A DNA stretch of 64,000 bases from Aeromicrobium chenweiae (GTDB taxonomy: Bacteria; Actinomycetota; Actinomycetes; Propionibacteriales; Nocardioidaceae), in contig NZ_CP026952.1 of the NCBI RefSeq assembly GCF_003065605.1, positions 248,001 through 312,000 of the forward strand, given 5' to 3'. Of this stretch, positions 7,818 to 14,924 are shown piece by piece. Both the position numbers and the translations under genes were made by a program. Position 1 is the first letter of the stretch. Every line of letters begins with the position of its first letter. Below the pieces are notes generated by a model. The model worked only from the letters and a program-made list of their open reading frames with translations. It did not search any database and was not told the origin of the DNA.

Positions 7818-9239
7818 TCAGCCCACCAGGACGGCGTCCTCGGTGAGGACGGGCTCGTCCTCGGCCTTGCGCAGCGCTGCCCAGGCGGCGACGGCCCCGG
7901 CGAAGACGAGCGCACCGGCCACGAGCAGGCCGAGACGGTAGCCGCTCAGGAACGCGTCCATGGGCAGCCCGCCGCCGTCGAGCACCGAGTCCTCGCGGCT
8001 GGTGAGGATCACCCCGATCACCGTGATGCCGAGGAGGCCGGCCAGCTCGCGCGACGTGTTGAAGACGCCCGAGGCCACGCCGGCCTGGTCCTGCGGCATG
8101 ATCCCGAGGACCGTGGCGGTCAGGGGGATCGTGAGGCCGCCGCCGATGCCGATCGCGATGAAGCTCGGCATGAGGTCGAGCATCGACGCGTCCTGGCCGA
8201 AGAGTGCGACCGACGCGATCGCGACACCCATCAGCGCCATGCCGAAGGTGACCGAGCGGTGGGCGCCGAACCGGTGCGCGACGGCTTCGGAGCCCGCGGC
8301 GGAGACGGCCATGAACAGGGCCATCGGCACGAACGTGAGACCCGCCTTGGTGGGGGAGAAGCCGAGCACGCCCTGCAGGTACAGCGAGGTGAAGAAGTAG
8401 ATCCCGAACAGGCCGAACGCCCACAGCATCAGCGACAGGAGCGCCCCCGAGAAGACGCGGTCGCGGAACAGCCCGAGGTCCACCATGGGGTCCTCCACCG
8501 AGAGCTCGACCGCGACGAACCAGGCGGCGGTGACCGCGGCGACCGCGAAGGACGCCAGGATCTCCGGGGAGGTCCAGCCCCGGCTGGTGCCCTCGATCAG
8601 GGCGAACGTGAGGGTCGACAGCGAGATCGTCGAGGCGACCAGGCCCCACCCGTCGAGGCGGCGCTGGACCGGGTCGCGGGACTCGGTGATGGCCCACATG
8701 GCCAGGGCGGCCGTGACGAGGCCGAGCGGGACGTTGATGAAGAAGATCCACTCCCACGCGACGTGCTCGCTGAGGACTCCGCCGAGCAGCGGACCGGCTG
8801 CCAGGGCGAGCGCGCCGACCGCGCCCCAGATGCCGACCGCGACGTTGCGCTCGCGCTTGTCGGTGAACGTCGCGGAGATGATCGCGAGCGTGGTCGGCGT
8901 CAGCAGGGCGGCGCCGGCTCCTTGGACCGCGCGACTCGCGATGAGGGACTCGACGTTGCCCGACAGCCCCGCTGCGAACGACGCGAGGGTGAAGACGCCG
9001 AGGCCGATCAGGAAGATGCGGCGCCGGCCGAGCAGGTCGGCGAGCCGTCCACCGATGAGCATGAGGCCCGCGAACGTCAGGATGTACGAGCTCACGACCC
9101 ACTCGATGCCGGCGGTGCCCAGGTCGAGATCGTCCTGGATGACCGGCACGGCGACGTTGATGATGTTGTTGTCCAGGTACGTCATGAACGTCGCCAGCGC
9201 GACGGCCACGAGGGCCCAGATGTTGCGGCGGTCGTTCAT
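7818..9239 (-). CDS. MFS drug exporter, DHA2 (14-helix) family
   Basis: A 473-residue integral membrane transporter of the EmrB/QacA type. Motif A appears as GGRLADLLGRRR in the loop after helix 2; the N-terminus carries the DHA2-typical TYLDNNIINVAVPVI, and SRAVQGAGAALLTPTTLA is motif C-like. It would export lipophilic or cationic drugs using the proton gradient. ATG at 9239 was chosen because AAGGAG lies 6 bases upstream; the longer frame start at 9281 is in the regulator gap. It is divergent from a TetR gene 68 bases away, a classic arrangement for a drug-inducible efflux pump repressed by its neighbour. Confidence 0.93.
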   Translation of the reverse strand: MNDRRNIWALVAVALATFMTYLDNNIINVAVPVIQDDLDLGTAGIEWVVSSYILTFAGLMLIGGRLADLLGRRRIFLIGLGVFTLASFAAGLSGNVESLIASRAVQGAGAALLTPTTLAIISATFTDKRERNVAVGIWGAVGALALAAGPLLGGVLSEHVAWEWIFFINVPLGLVTAALAMWAITESRDPVQRRLDGWGLVASTISLSTLTFALIEGTSRGWTSPEILASFAVAAVTAAWFVAVELSVEDPMVDLGLFRDRVFSGALLSLMLWAFGLFGIYFFTSLYLQGVLGFSPTKAGLTFVPMALFMAVSAAGSEAVAHRFGAHRSVTFGMALMGVAIASVALFGQDASMLDLMPSFIAIGIGGGLTIPLTATVLGIMPQDQAGVASGVFNTSRELAGLLGITVIGVILTSREDSVLDGGGLPMDAFLSGYRLGLLVAGALVFAGAVAAWAALRKAEDEPVLTEDAVLVG

Positions 9240-9307
9240 GACCACTCCTTTACGTTGTAAATGTACGTCGTATAGGAGCACAACATATATGGCGTATAGT
9301 TGTCAAC
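9240..9307. promoter_or_regulatory. Divergent MFS/TetR control region
   Basis: This AT-richer 68-base gap holds two direct copies of CGTATAG followed by CAACAT (from 9269 and from 9293), an ACAAC/GTTGT inverted pair (9280-9284 and 9299-9303), and a TATAGT -10 box at 9295-9300. That box is so close to the ATG at 9308 that the tetR mRNA is probably leaderless. The repeats are the likely binding sites of the TetR protein. Confidence 0.6.
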
Positions 9308-9973
9308 ATGAAGGCCAAGAACTCCCTCAACCCCGCGCTGGTCGTCGAGAGCGCGCTGCGCATCGTCGACGAGCAGGGACTCGAGGCGCTCACGGTGCGC
9401 AAGGTCGCCGACGAGTTCGGCGTGACGCCGATGGCGCTGTACTGGCACTTCTCCAACAAGGAGGCGCTGCTCGACGCCGTCGGCGACCTCGTGGTCTCCA
9501 CGGTCCGCGAGCCCGATCCGAAGCTCCCGCTGGAGGACTACCTGCGGGAGGCGATGGGGGCGCTCGTCGAGGCGATGCGCTCTCACCCGGGCGCGACCCC
9601 GTTGCTGCTCACCCGGATGCTGACCAACCAGGTCGGTCGCGACATCACCGAGGCGACGCTCGACAAGCTGATGTCGGCCGGCTGCGACGCGCAGAAGGCC
9701 GCGTCGATCGCGCACTACGCCCTGATGATCTCGATGAGCCTGGTGAGCGGCCAGCCCGGCGCGGACGTGACGGTGAAGCCCGCCGAGCGCGAGGAGGCCG
9801 TCGCGGCGAAGCTCGCGATCCTGCAGTCGCTGCCCGACGACCGCTACCCGCGACTTCGGGCCGCGGCGCCCTCGTTCGTGGACTGCGCGGACGCCGCGGG
9901 CTACTACGGCGACGCGATCGACATCTTCGTCAACGGCGTCATGGTCGACCTGCGCGCCCTCGCCCGGTCCTGA
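9308..9973 (+). CDS. TetR-family regulator of the adjacent MFS exporter
   Basis: A 221-residue TetR-family protein. The N-terminal helix-turn-helix spans about residues 10-60 with LTVRKVADEFGVTPMALYWHF, typical of the TetR(D)-like class with a Trp-His after the recognition helix. The larger C-terminal part is a ligand-binding helical domain similar to TetR_C. It probably represses the divergent MFS gene and itself, and is released by a transported compound. There is no space for a ribosome site between the -10 box and the ATG. A strong hairpin follows the stop. Confidence 0.9.
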   Translation: MKAKNSLNPALVVESALRIVDEQGLEALTVRKVADEFGVTPMALYWHFSNKEALLDAVGDLVVSTVREPDPKLPLEDYLREAMGALVEAMRSHPGATPLLLTRMLTNQVGRDITEATLDKLMSAGCDAQKAASIAHYALMISMSLVSGQPGADVTVKPAEREEAVAAKLAILQSLPDDRYPRLRAAAPSFVDCADAAGYYGDAIDIFVNGVMVDLRALARS

Positions 9974-9992
9974 GCAACCCCGGACGCACCGA

Positions 9993-10046
9993 GGGCGGTG
10001 ACCCAGTCGTCCTTCCGGTCTCGGAAGGGCGAGCGAGTCACCGCCC
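9993..10046. terminator. Bidirectional hairpin between convergent tetR and acyl-CoA dehydrogenase genes
   Basis: Outer arms GGGCGGTGAC and GTCACCGCCC (10 bp, perfect) enclose an inner CCTTCC/GGAAGG stem. It lies between two convergent genes and can serve both. Confidence 0.75.
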
Positions 10047-10083
10047 AGGTGGTGCGTCAGGCGATCAGGTCACCGCCGCGGGG

Positions 10084-11229
10084 TCACGGCAGGGGATCGA
10101 CGATGCCGTGGTCGTCCAGGGTCGCCGAGAGAGCGGCCAGGTGGTGCCGGCCGTCGCCGAGGGCGTGGTCGATCGCGGTGAGGCGCGACATGTAGTGACC
10201 GACGCTGTACTCGGCCGTCATGCCGATGCCGCCGTGCAGCTGGATGGCCTCCTTGCCGATGTGGCGACCCGCCTTGCTGACCTGCAGCTTGGCGCGTGAC
10301 GCCGCCTCGAGTGCGTCTACCGTGTCGCCGCCGTCGAGCAGGACGAGGGTCGCCCACGTAACGGTGCTGCGGGCCAGCTCGAGCGACACGTACATGTCGG
10401 CCGCGCGGAACGTCAGCGCCTGGAACGTCATCAGAGGCACGCCGAACTGCTTGCGCGTCTTGAGGTACGCCGTGGTCTCCTCCAGCGCGGTCGCCATGGC
10501 ACCGATCGCCTCGTGGCCGTACGCGATCTGCGCCGCCGCGATCGAGGCCGTGATGGCCGCCGACTGGTCGGCGCCGGCCTCGCCCAGCGGCGTGGCCGGC
10601 GTGCCCGCGAACGCGATGTGCGCGGCGCGACCGCCGTCGAACGTGGTGTAGGAGGTCCGGGTCAGGCCGGTCGCGTCGGGCTGGACGAGGAACAGTCCCG
10701 TCCCGCCGTCGATCGAGGCGCTGACGACCAGCAGGTCCGCCCGCCCGCCGCCCAGGACGGGCTCCTTGACGCCGGTGAGGGTCCAGCCGTCCCCGGACGC
10801 CGTCGCGGTGACGCCCCTGGCGTCCTCGCTGTACCGGGCACCCGGCTCGGTGTGCGCGAACGCGGGGACGAGCGATCCCTCGGCGAGGGCGCCGATGATC
10901 TCCGCACGCTGCTCGGGCGTCCCGGCCGCGGCGACGAGGCCGCCCGCGAGGACGACCGCCTCGACGTACGGCTCGGGGGCGATGACCCGTCCGATCTCCT
11001 CGGCGACGATCGAGACCTCGACGGGTCCGGCGCCGAAGCCGCCGTCCTCCTCCGCGAAGGGCAGCCCGAGGGCGCCCATCTCGGCGAGTCGCGACCAGGT
11101 CTTCTCGTCCCACCCCGGATCGGTCTTGGTCACCTGGCGACGGGTCTCGGACGAGTCGTAGGCCTTGGAGAGCAGGCCGCGGACGGCGTCGCGCAGTGCT
11201 GTCTGCTCGGAGTCGAGTGTGAAGTCCAT
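10084..11229 (-). CDS. Acyl-CoA dehydrogenase, degenerate subunit of a FadE pair
   Basis: A 381-residue acyl-CoA dehydrogenase homologue starting MDFTLDSEQTALRDAV. It has the C-terminal FAD segment RKQFGVPLMTFQALTF and IQLHGGIGMTAEYSVGHY, but lacks a YEGT-type catalytic segment and has a middle domain with little conservation. It starts two bases after the stop of the preceding dehydrogenase gene, so the two form an operon and most likely an alpha2-beta2 complex like FadE26-FadE27 of mycobacteria. Related pairs act on CoA esters of steroid side chains or other bulky acids; the substrate here is open. Confidence 0.87.
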   Translation of the reverse strand: MDFTLDSEQTALRDAVRGLLSKAYDSSETRRQVTKTDPGWDEKTWSRLAEMGALGLPFAEEDGGFGAGPVEVSIVAEEIGRVIAPEPYVEAVVLAGGLVAAAGTPEQRAEIIGALAEGSLVPAFAHTEPGARYSEDARGVTATASGDGWTLTGVKEPVLGGGRADLLVVSASIDGGTGLFLVQPDATGLTRTSYTTFDGGRAAHIAFAGTPATPLGEAGADQSAAITASIAAAQIAYGHEAIGAMATALEETTAYLKTRKQFGVPLMTFQALTFRAADMYVSLELARSTVTWATLVLLDGGDTVDALEAASRAKLQVSKAGRHIGKEAIQLHGGIGMTAEYSVGHYMSRLTAIDHALGDGRHHLAALSATLDDHGIVDPLP

Positions 11230-11230
11230 G

Positions 11231-12409
11231 TCAGCCCCTCAGTCCCAGGATCGTGCCGGCGATGATCTGTCGTTGCACCTCGTTGGAACCGCCGTAGATC
11301 GACGCCTTGCGGTAGTTGAGGTAGTTGGGCGTCGCGGTGCGGGCGAGAGCCGGGACGTCCGAGCCCTCCCCGGCGCCGGTGGCCAGCGCGTCGGGGCCGA
11401 CCAGGTCGACCCACAGCTCGGTCACGGCCTGCTGCAGCACGGTGCCCTGCAGCTTGAGGACGGACGATGCCGGGTGCGGCTTGCCGTCGGCGGAGTGCGC
11501 GACGACGCGCAGCGCGGTGAGCTCGAGGGCCAGGAGGTCGTTCTCCAGCTCCGCGATCTCGGCCGCGAACAGCGGGTCCTCGAGCAGCGAGGTGCCGCCG
11601 GGGCCGGCCGTCTTGGCATACTCCTTGGCCTGGGCCAGCGTGCGCTTGGTCGACCCGACCGGGGCGACGCCGACGCGCTCGTTGCCGAGCAGGAACTTCG
11701 CGTAGTCCCAGCCCTTGTTCTCCTCGCCGACGAGGTTCGAGACCGGCACGCGGACGTTGTCGAAGAACACCTCGTTGACCTCGTGGCCGCCGTCGATGAG
11801 CTCGATCGGGCGGACCGTGAGGCCCGGGGAGGTCATGTCGATCAGCAGGAACGAGATGCCGGCCTGCTTCTTGGCGGCGGGATCGGTCCGGACGAGCGTG
11901 AAGATCCAGTCGCCGTACTGGCCGAGGGTCGTCCACGTCTTCTGGCCGTTGACGACGTACTCGTCGCCCTCACGGACCGCGGTGGTCCGCAGCGAGGCGA
12001 GGTCGGAGCCCGCGTCGGGCTCGGAGAAGCCCTGCGACCACCAGATGTCGAGGTTGGCCGTCTTGGGCAGGAAGCGCTCCTTGATCTCCTGCGAGCCGAA
12101 CGTCGCGATGACCGGTCCGACCATCGAGGCGTTGAACGCCAGCGGCGGCATGACGCCGGCCAGCTGCATCTCCTCGTGCCAGATGTGGCGCTGCAGCGGC
12201 GTCCAGTCCTTGCCGCCCCACTCGACGGGCCAGTTGGGCACGGCGATGCCGGCGGCGTTCATCGCCTGCATCGAGCGGACGATCTGGTCCTTCGTCAGCT
12301 CGCGGCGAGCGGCGACGGTGTCCCGGATGTCCTGGGGGATCTGGGTGGTGAAGAACTCTCGCATCTCCTTGCGGAACGCGACGTCCTCGTCTGACAGCTG
12401 AAGTCTCAT
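11231..12409 (-). CDS. Acyl-CoA dehydrogenase, main subunit of a FadE pair
   Basis: A 392-residue acyl-CoA dehydrogenase with WWSQGFSEPDAGSDLASLRT, VVNGQKTWTTLGQYGDWIF in the beta domain and IYGGSNEVQRQIIAGTILGL at the end. Gly replaces the usual Glu of YEGT, as in other heteromeric FadE subunits. The start ATG follows a strong GGAGGAG at 6-bp spacing. It is the first gene of a two-gene minus-strand operon, with a 14-bp perfect palindrome about 40 bases upstream that looks like a TetR-type operator. The partner is the next gene. Confidence 0.9.
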   Translation of the reverse strand: MRLQLSDEDVAFRKEMREFFTTQIPQDIRDTVAARRELTKDQIVRSMQAMNAAGIAVPNWPVEWGGKDWTPLQRHIWHEEMQLAGVMPPLAFNASMVGPVIATFGSQEIKERFLPKTANLDIWWSQGFSEPDAGSDLASLRTTAVREGDEYVVNGQKTWTTLGQYGDWIFTLVRTDPAAKKQAGISFLLIDMTSPGLTVRPIELIDGGHEVNEVFFDNVRVPVSNLVGEENKGWDYAKFLLGNERVGVAPVGSTKRTLAQAKEYAKTAGPGGTSLLEDPLFAAEIAELENDLLALELTALRVVAHSADGKPHPASSVLKLQGTVLQQAVTELWVDLVGPDALATGAGEGSDVPALARTATPNYLNYRKASIYGGSNEVQRQIIAGTILGLRG

Positions 12410-12449
12410 GGGTCTCCTCCGGGGGTGCCTACTGGCGCGTAACTTTCAT

Positions 12450-12463
12450 ACCATCCGGATGGT
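12450..12463. promoter_or_regulatory. Palindromic operator candidate for the acyl-CoA dehydrogenase operon
   Basis: ACCATCCGGATGGT is a perfect 14-bp palindrome, 41 bases before the ATG at 12409 and touching the stop codon of the upstream gene. Symmetric sites of this size typically bind TetR dimers. No cognate regulator gene is adjacent. Confidence 0.6.
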
Positions 12464-13776
12464 CACCTGCGCTTGGCGCGGGCCCTGAGCGGGCCGACCA
12501 GACGGGGTCCCGCGAGGCGCTGCTCGAGCCGCCTCGCCTCGCGCCGTACCGGCTGCGCGACGTACTCACCCAGGATGACGCCGGCGGCCAGCGAGATGGC
12601 GATCGCCGCCGCGGTGATCATGGCGAGGATGCCGGCGTAGTCGTCCGCGGCCAGCAGCGAGAGGCCGCGGTAGATCGACAGGCCCGGCAGCAGGGGGACG
12701 ATCGCGGCGACGACCACGACGAGCGGGGGCACCCGGCACCAGGAGGCGACCGTGAACCCGACCAGGCCGATGAAGAGCGCGGCGATGCCGGCGGGCCAGG
12801 CCCGGCCCAGATCGTGCTCGGCGAGGACCAGGTAGATGGCCGCGGCGACCCCGCCCACAGCGGCGATCGGGACGATGCTGCGGCCGGGGGCGTACGCGGA
12901 GTACGCGAAGGCCGCTGCGGCGACCGCGGCGCCCGTGACCATCAGGGGCAGACGGGACAGTCCCGCGGCGCCGGGGTCCAGGGTGATGTCGACGCCGAGC
13001 AGGCCACCGACGGTCAGGCCGCCGCTGACCCCGACGATGACGCCGACCGTCGACATCATGACCTCCAGGATGCGGGCGACGGCCGTGACGTAGAAGCCGG
13101 TGAGCGCGTCCTGGAGCGCGCCGATGAACCCCAGCCCGGCCAGCAGCATCACGATGCTCGCGGTGATGACGAGGGACGGGTCGACCTTGAGGTCGACCGC
13201 GCGCGCCAGCACCGCCAGCAGCGTCGCGAACAGCCCGCCCGCCACCTGGGCGTAGAAGAACGGCAGCCGCAGCCGCGACAGGTAGCGCTGCAGCACCTCG
13301 ATGCCGCTCGCGGCGACGGCCGCGATGAGTGTGACGAGCCAGTCGCCGCCGATCAGCAGTGCGACGCCGCCGCCGATGAACGCGTACGAGGCGGTCACCG
13401 CCCAGCGCGAGATGTGGTGGCCGGTCGAGGCGATGCGGGCCACCCGCGCCCGCGCCTCGTCCAGGTCGATCGTGTCGCTGAGGAGGTCGGTGACGACCTG
13501 GTCGACGTCCGTGAGGTCCTCGAAGTCGGTCTCCCGGTGGGTGACGTGCCGGGTCAGGGAGAAGGCCGGCTCGTCGAACGCCGGCTGGTAGGAGATCTCC
13601 AACGTCGTGAACGTCACGTCGACCAGGGCCTGCCGCAGGCCGAGGTGGTGGGCGATCGAGGACATCGTCGCGGTGACGTCGGCGGCGCCCGCACCGTTGG
13701 ACAGGAGCATCTCGCCCACCCGGAGGGCGAGGTCGAGGGTGCGCTGGATCTGGCGGGGGTCACTCACGGCACCCAT
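12463..13776 (-). CDS. ThrE-family threonine/serine exporter-like protein
   Basis: A 437-residue membrane protein joining the two domains of the ThrE family. The first has a soluble N-terminal part (about residues 10-130) and five helices (DUF1212), ending in the GLGFIGALQDALTGFYVTA region; the second has another set of helices (DUF3815). Members export threonine and serine by proton antiport. Length close to C. glutamicum ThrE after allowing for a shorter N-terminus. ATG at 13776 was chosen; a GTG four codons inside is possible. It is divergent from the hydrolase gene, 41 bases away. Substrate is by family only. Confidence 0.85.
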   Translation of the reverse strand: MGAVSDPRQIQRTLDLALRVGEMLLSNGAGAADVTATMSSIAHHLGLRQALVDVTFTTLEISYQPAFDEPAFSLTRHVTHRETDFEDLTDVDQVVTDLLSDTIDLDEARARVARIASTGHHISRWAVTASYAFIGGGVALLIGGDWLVTLIAAVAASGIEVLQRYLSRLRLPFFYAQVAGGLFATLLAVLARAVDLKVDPSLVITASIVMLLAGLGFIGALQDALTGFYVTAVARILEVMMSTVGVIVGVSGGLTVGGLLGVDITLDPGAAGLSRLPLMVTGAAVAAAAFAYSAYAPGRSIVPIAAVGGVAAAIYLVLAEHDLGRAWPAGIAALFIGLVGFTVASWCRVPPLVVVVAAIVPLLPGLSIYRGLSLLAADDYAGILAMITAAAIAISLAAGVILGEYVAQPVRREARRLEQRLAGPRLVGPLRARAKRR

Positions 13777-13817
13777 ACTGTTGGACGCGAACGGCCGAGT
13801 CCAAAACGAGGAGTCAG

Positions 13818-14801
13818 ATGAGCACCTGGAAGCCCGACGAGCTCGGCGACGGCTACGAGCAGCGCACGATCCCCCTCGGGGACGACCCCGACGGGGAGGG
13901 CGCGATCGAGGCCACGCTGGTGCGTCACACGCCTCCCCAGGACACGCGGGCCGCCGTGCTGTACGTCCACGGCTTCAGCGACTACTTCTTCCAGAAGGAG
14001 ATGGCCGAGTTCTTCACCGACCGCGGCTACGCCTTCTACGCCCTCGACCTGCGCAAGTGCGGCCGGTCCCGCCGCGAGGGGCAGACCGGCCACTACGTGT
14101 CGGACCTGCAGATGTACGACCGCGAGCTCGACGCGTCGCTCGCGATCATCCGGGACGAGACCGGCGGCAAGCCCGTGGTGGCCTCGGGCCACTCGACCGG
14201 CGGCCTGATCGTGCCGCTGTGGCTGGACCGGCTCAACCGCCGCCCGGGCGGCACCAAGGGCGCCGGTGTCGCGGGGCTGATCCTCAACAGCCCGTGGTTC
14301 GACCTCCAGGGCAAGCCGTGGATGCGCACGGTGGGCACGCAGGCCATCGGCCTGGTCGCGAAGGTCCGGCCGAAGGACATCATCAAGCTGCCGCCCACCA
14401 ACGCGTACGGCACGAGCCTGCACGTGACCGCGCACGGCGAGTGGGACTTCAACACGGTCTACAAGCCGCTCGAGGGCTTCCCCGTGTCGTACGGCTGGCT
14501 GACGGCGGTCCGCCGCGGCCAGGCGCGGCTGCACCGGGGACTGGACGTGGGCGTGCCGTCGCTGGTGCTGCGCTCGACCAGGACGAAGTTCGCCCGGGAG
14601 TACTCGCCGGAGGTCGACGACGCCGACGCGGTGCTGGACGTCCGGCAGATCGCCCGCTGGTCGGGCTGCCTCGGGGACGCGGTGAGCGTGGTGCCGATCG
14701 AGGGCGCCCGGCACGACGTGTTCATCTCCAAGGAGGAGGCGCGCAAGGCCGCGTACGCCACGGTCGACCGCTGGCTGGGCAGCCACGACATCGCCGGCTG
14801 A
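13818..14801 (+). CDS. Alpha/beta hydrolase (serine aminopeptidase S33 / lysophospholipase-like)
   Basis: A 327-residue cytoplasmic alpha/beta hydrolase. The oxyanion region is YVHGFSDYFF, the nucleophile elbow is GHSTGG, and a His near ARHDVFISKEEAR probably completes the triad. The sequence KCGRSRR after the first strands is typical of the Hydrolase_4 group that includes monoacylglycerol lipases. It likely hydrolyses a lipid or small ester. AACGAGGAGTC gives a ribosome site before the ATG. It stands alone, divergent from the ThrE-like gene and followed by a palindromic repeat. Confidence 0.88.
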   Translation: MSTWKPDELGDGYEQRTIPLGDDPDGEGAIEATLVRHTPPQDTRAAVLYVHGFSDYFFQKEMAEFFTDRGYAFYALDLRKCGRSRREGQTGHYVSDLQMYDRELDASLAIIRDETGGKPVVASGHSTGGLIVPLWLDRLNRRPGGTKGAGVAGLILNSPWFDLQGKPWMRTVGTQAIGLVAKVRPKDIIKLPPTNAYGTSLHVTAHGEWDFNTVYKPLEGFPVSYGWLTAVRRGQARLHRGLDVGVPSLVLRSTRTKFAREYSPEVDDADAVLDVRQIARWSGCLGDAVSVVPIEGARHDVFISKEEARKAAYATVDRWLGSHDIAG

Positions 14802-14811
14802 CCCGGTCCCC

Positions 14812-14874
14812 GATCTGCGGGGTGCTGCACGGTCTGGCGGCCCGGATTCGGTGCAACCCCCTGCAAATCTGGGT
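14812..14874. repeat. Dispersed imperfect palindrome, family 2, copy A
   Basis: GATCTGCGG ... TGCAC ... GGATTCGGTGCA ... CTGCAAATCTGGG. It shares its order of blocks with the element at 28555-28637. It sits between the hydrolase stop and dnaX, where it may end transcription. Confidence 0.65.
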
Positions 14875-14924
14875 TGCGGCGTGCGGTGGTCGCCAGTGTC
14901 AGGAGCGGTCGTTAGTCTCTAGGT

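Noticed and set aside
7770..9260. 496-codon plus-strand frame opposite the MFS gene
   Set aside because: Hydrophilic Glu/Arg/Asp-rich shadow of a membrane protein gene; no ribosome site or homology.
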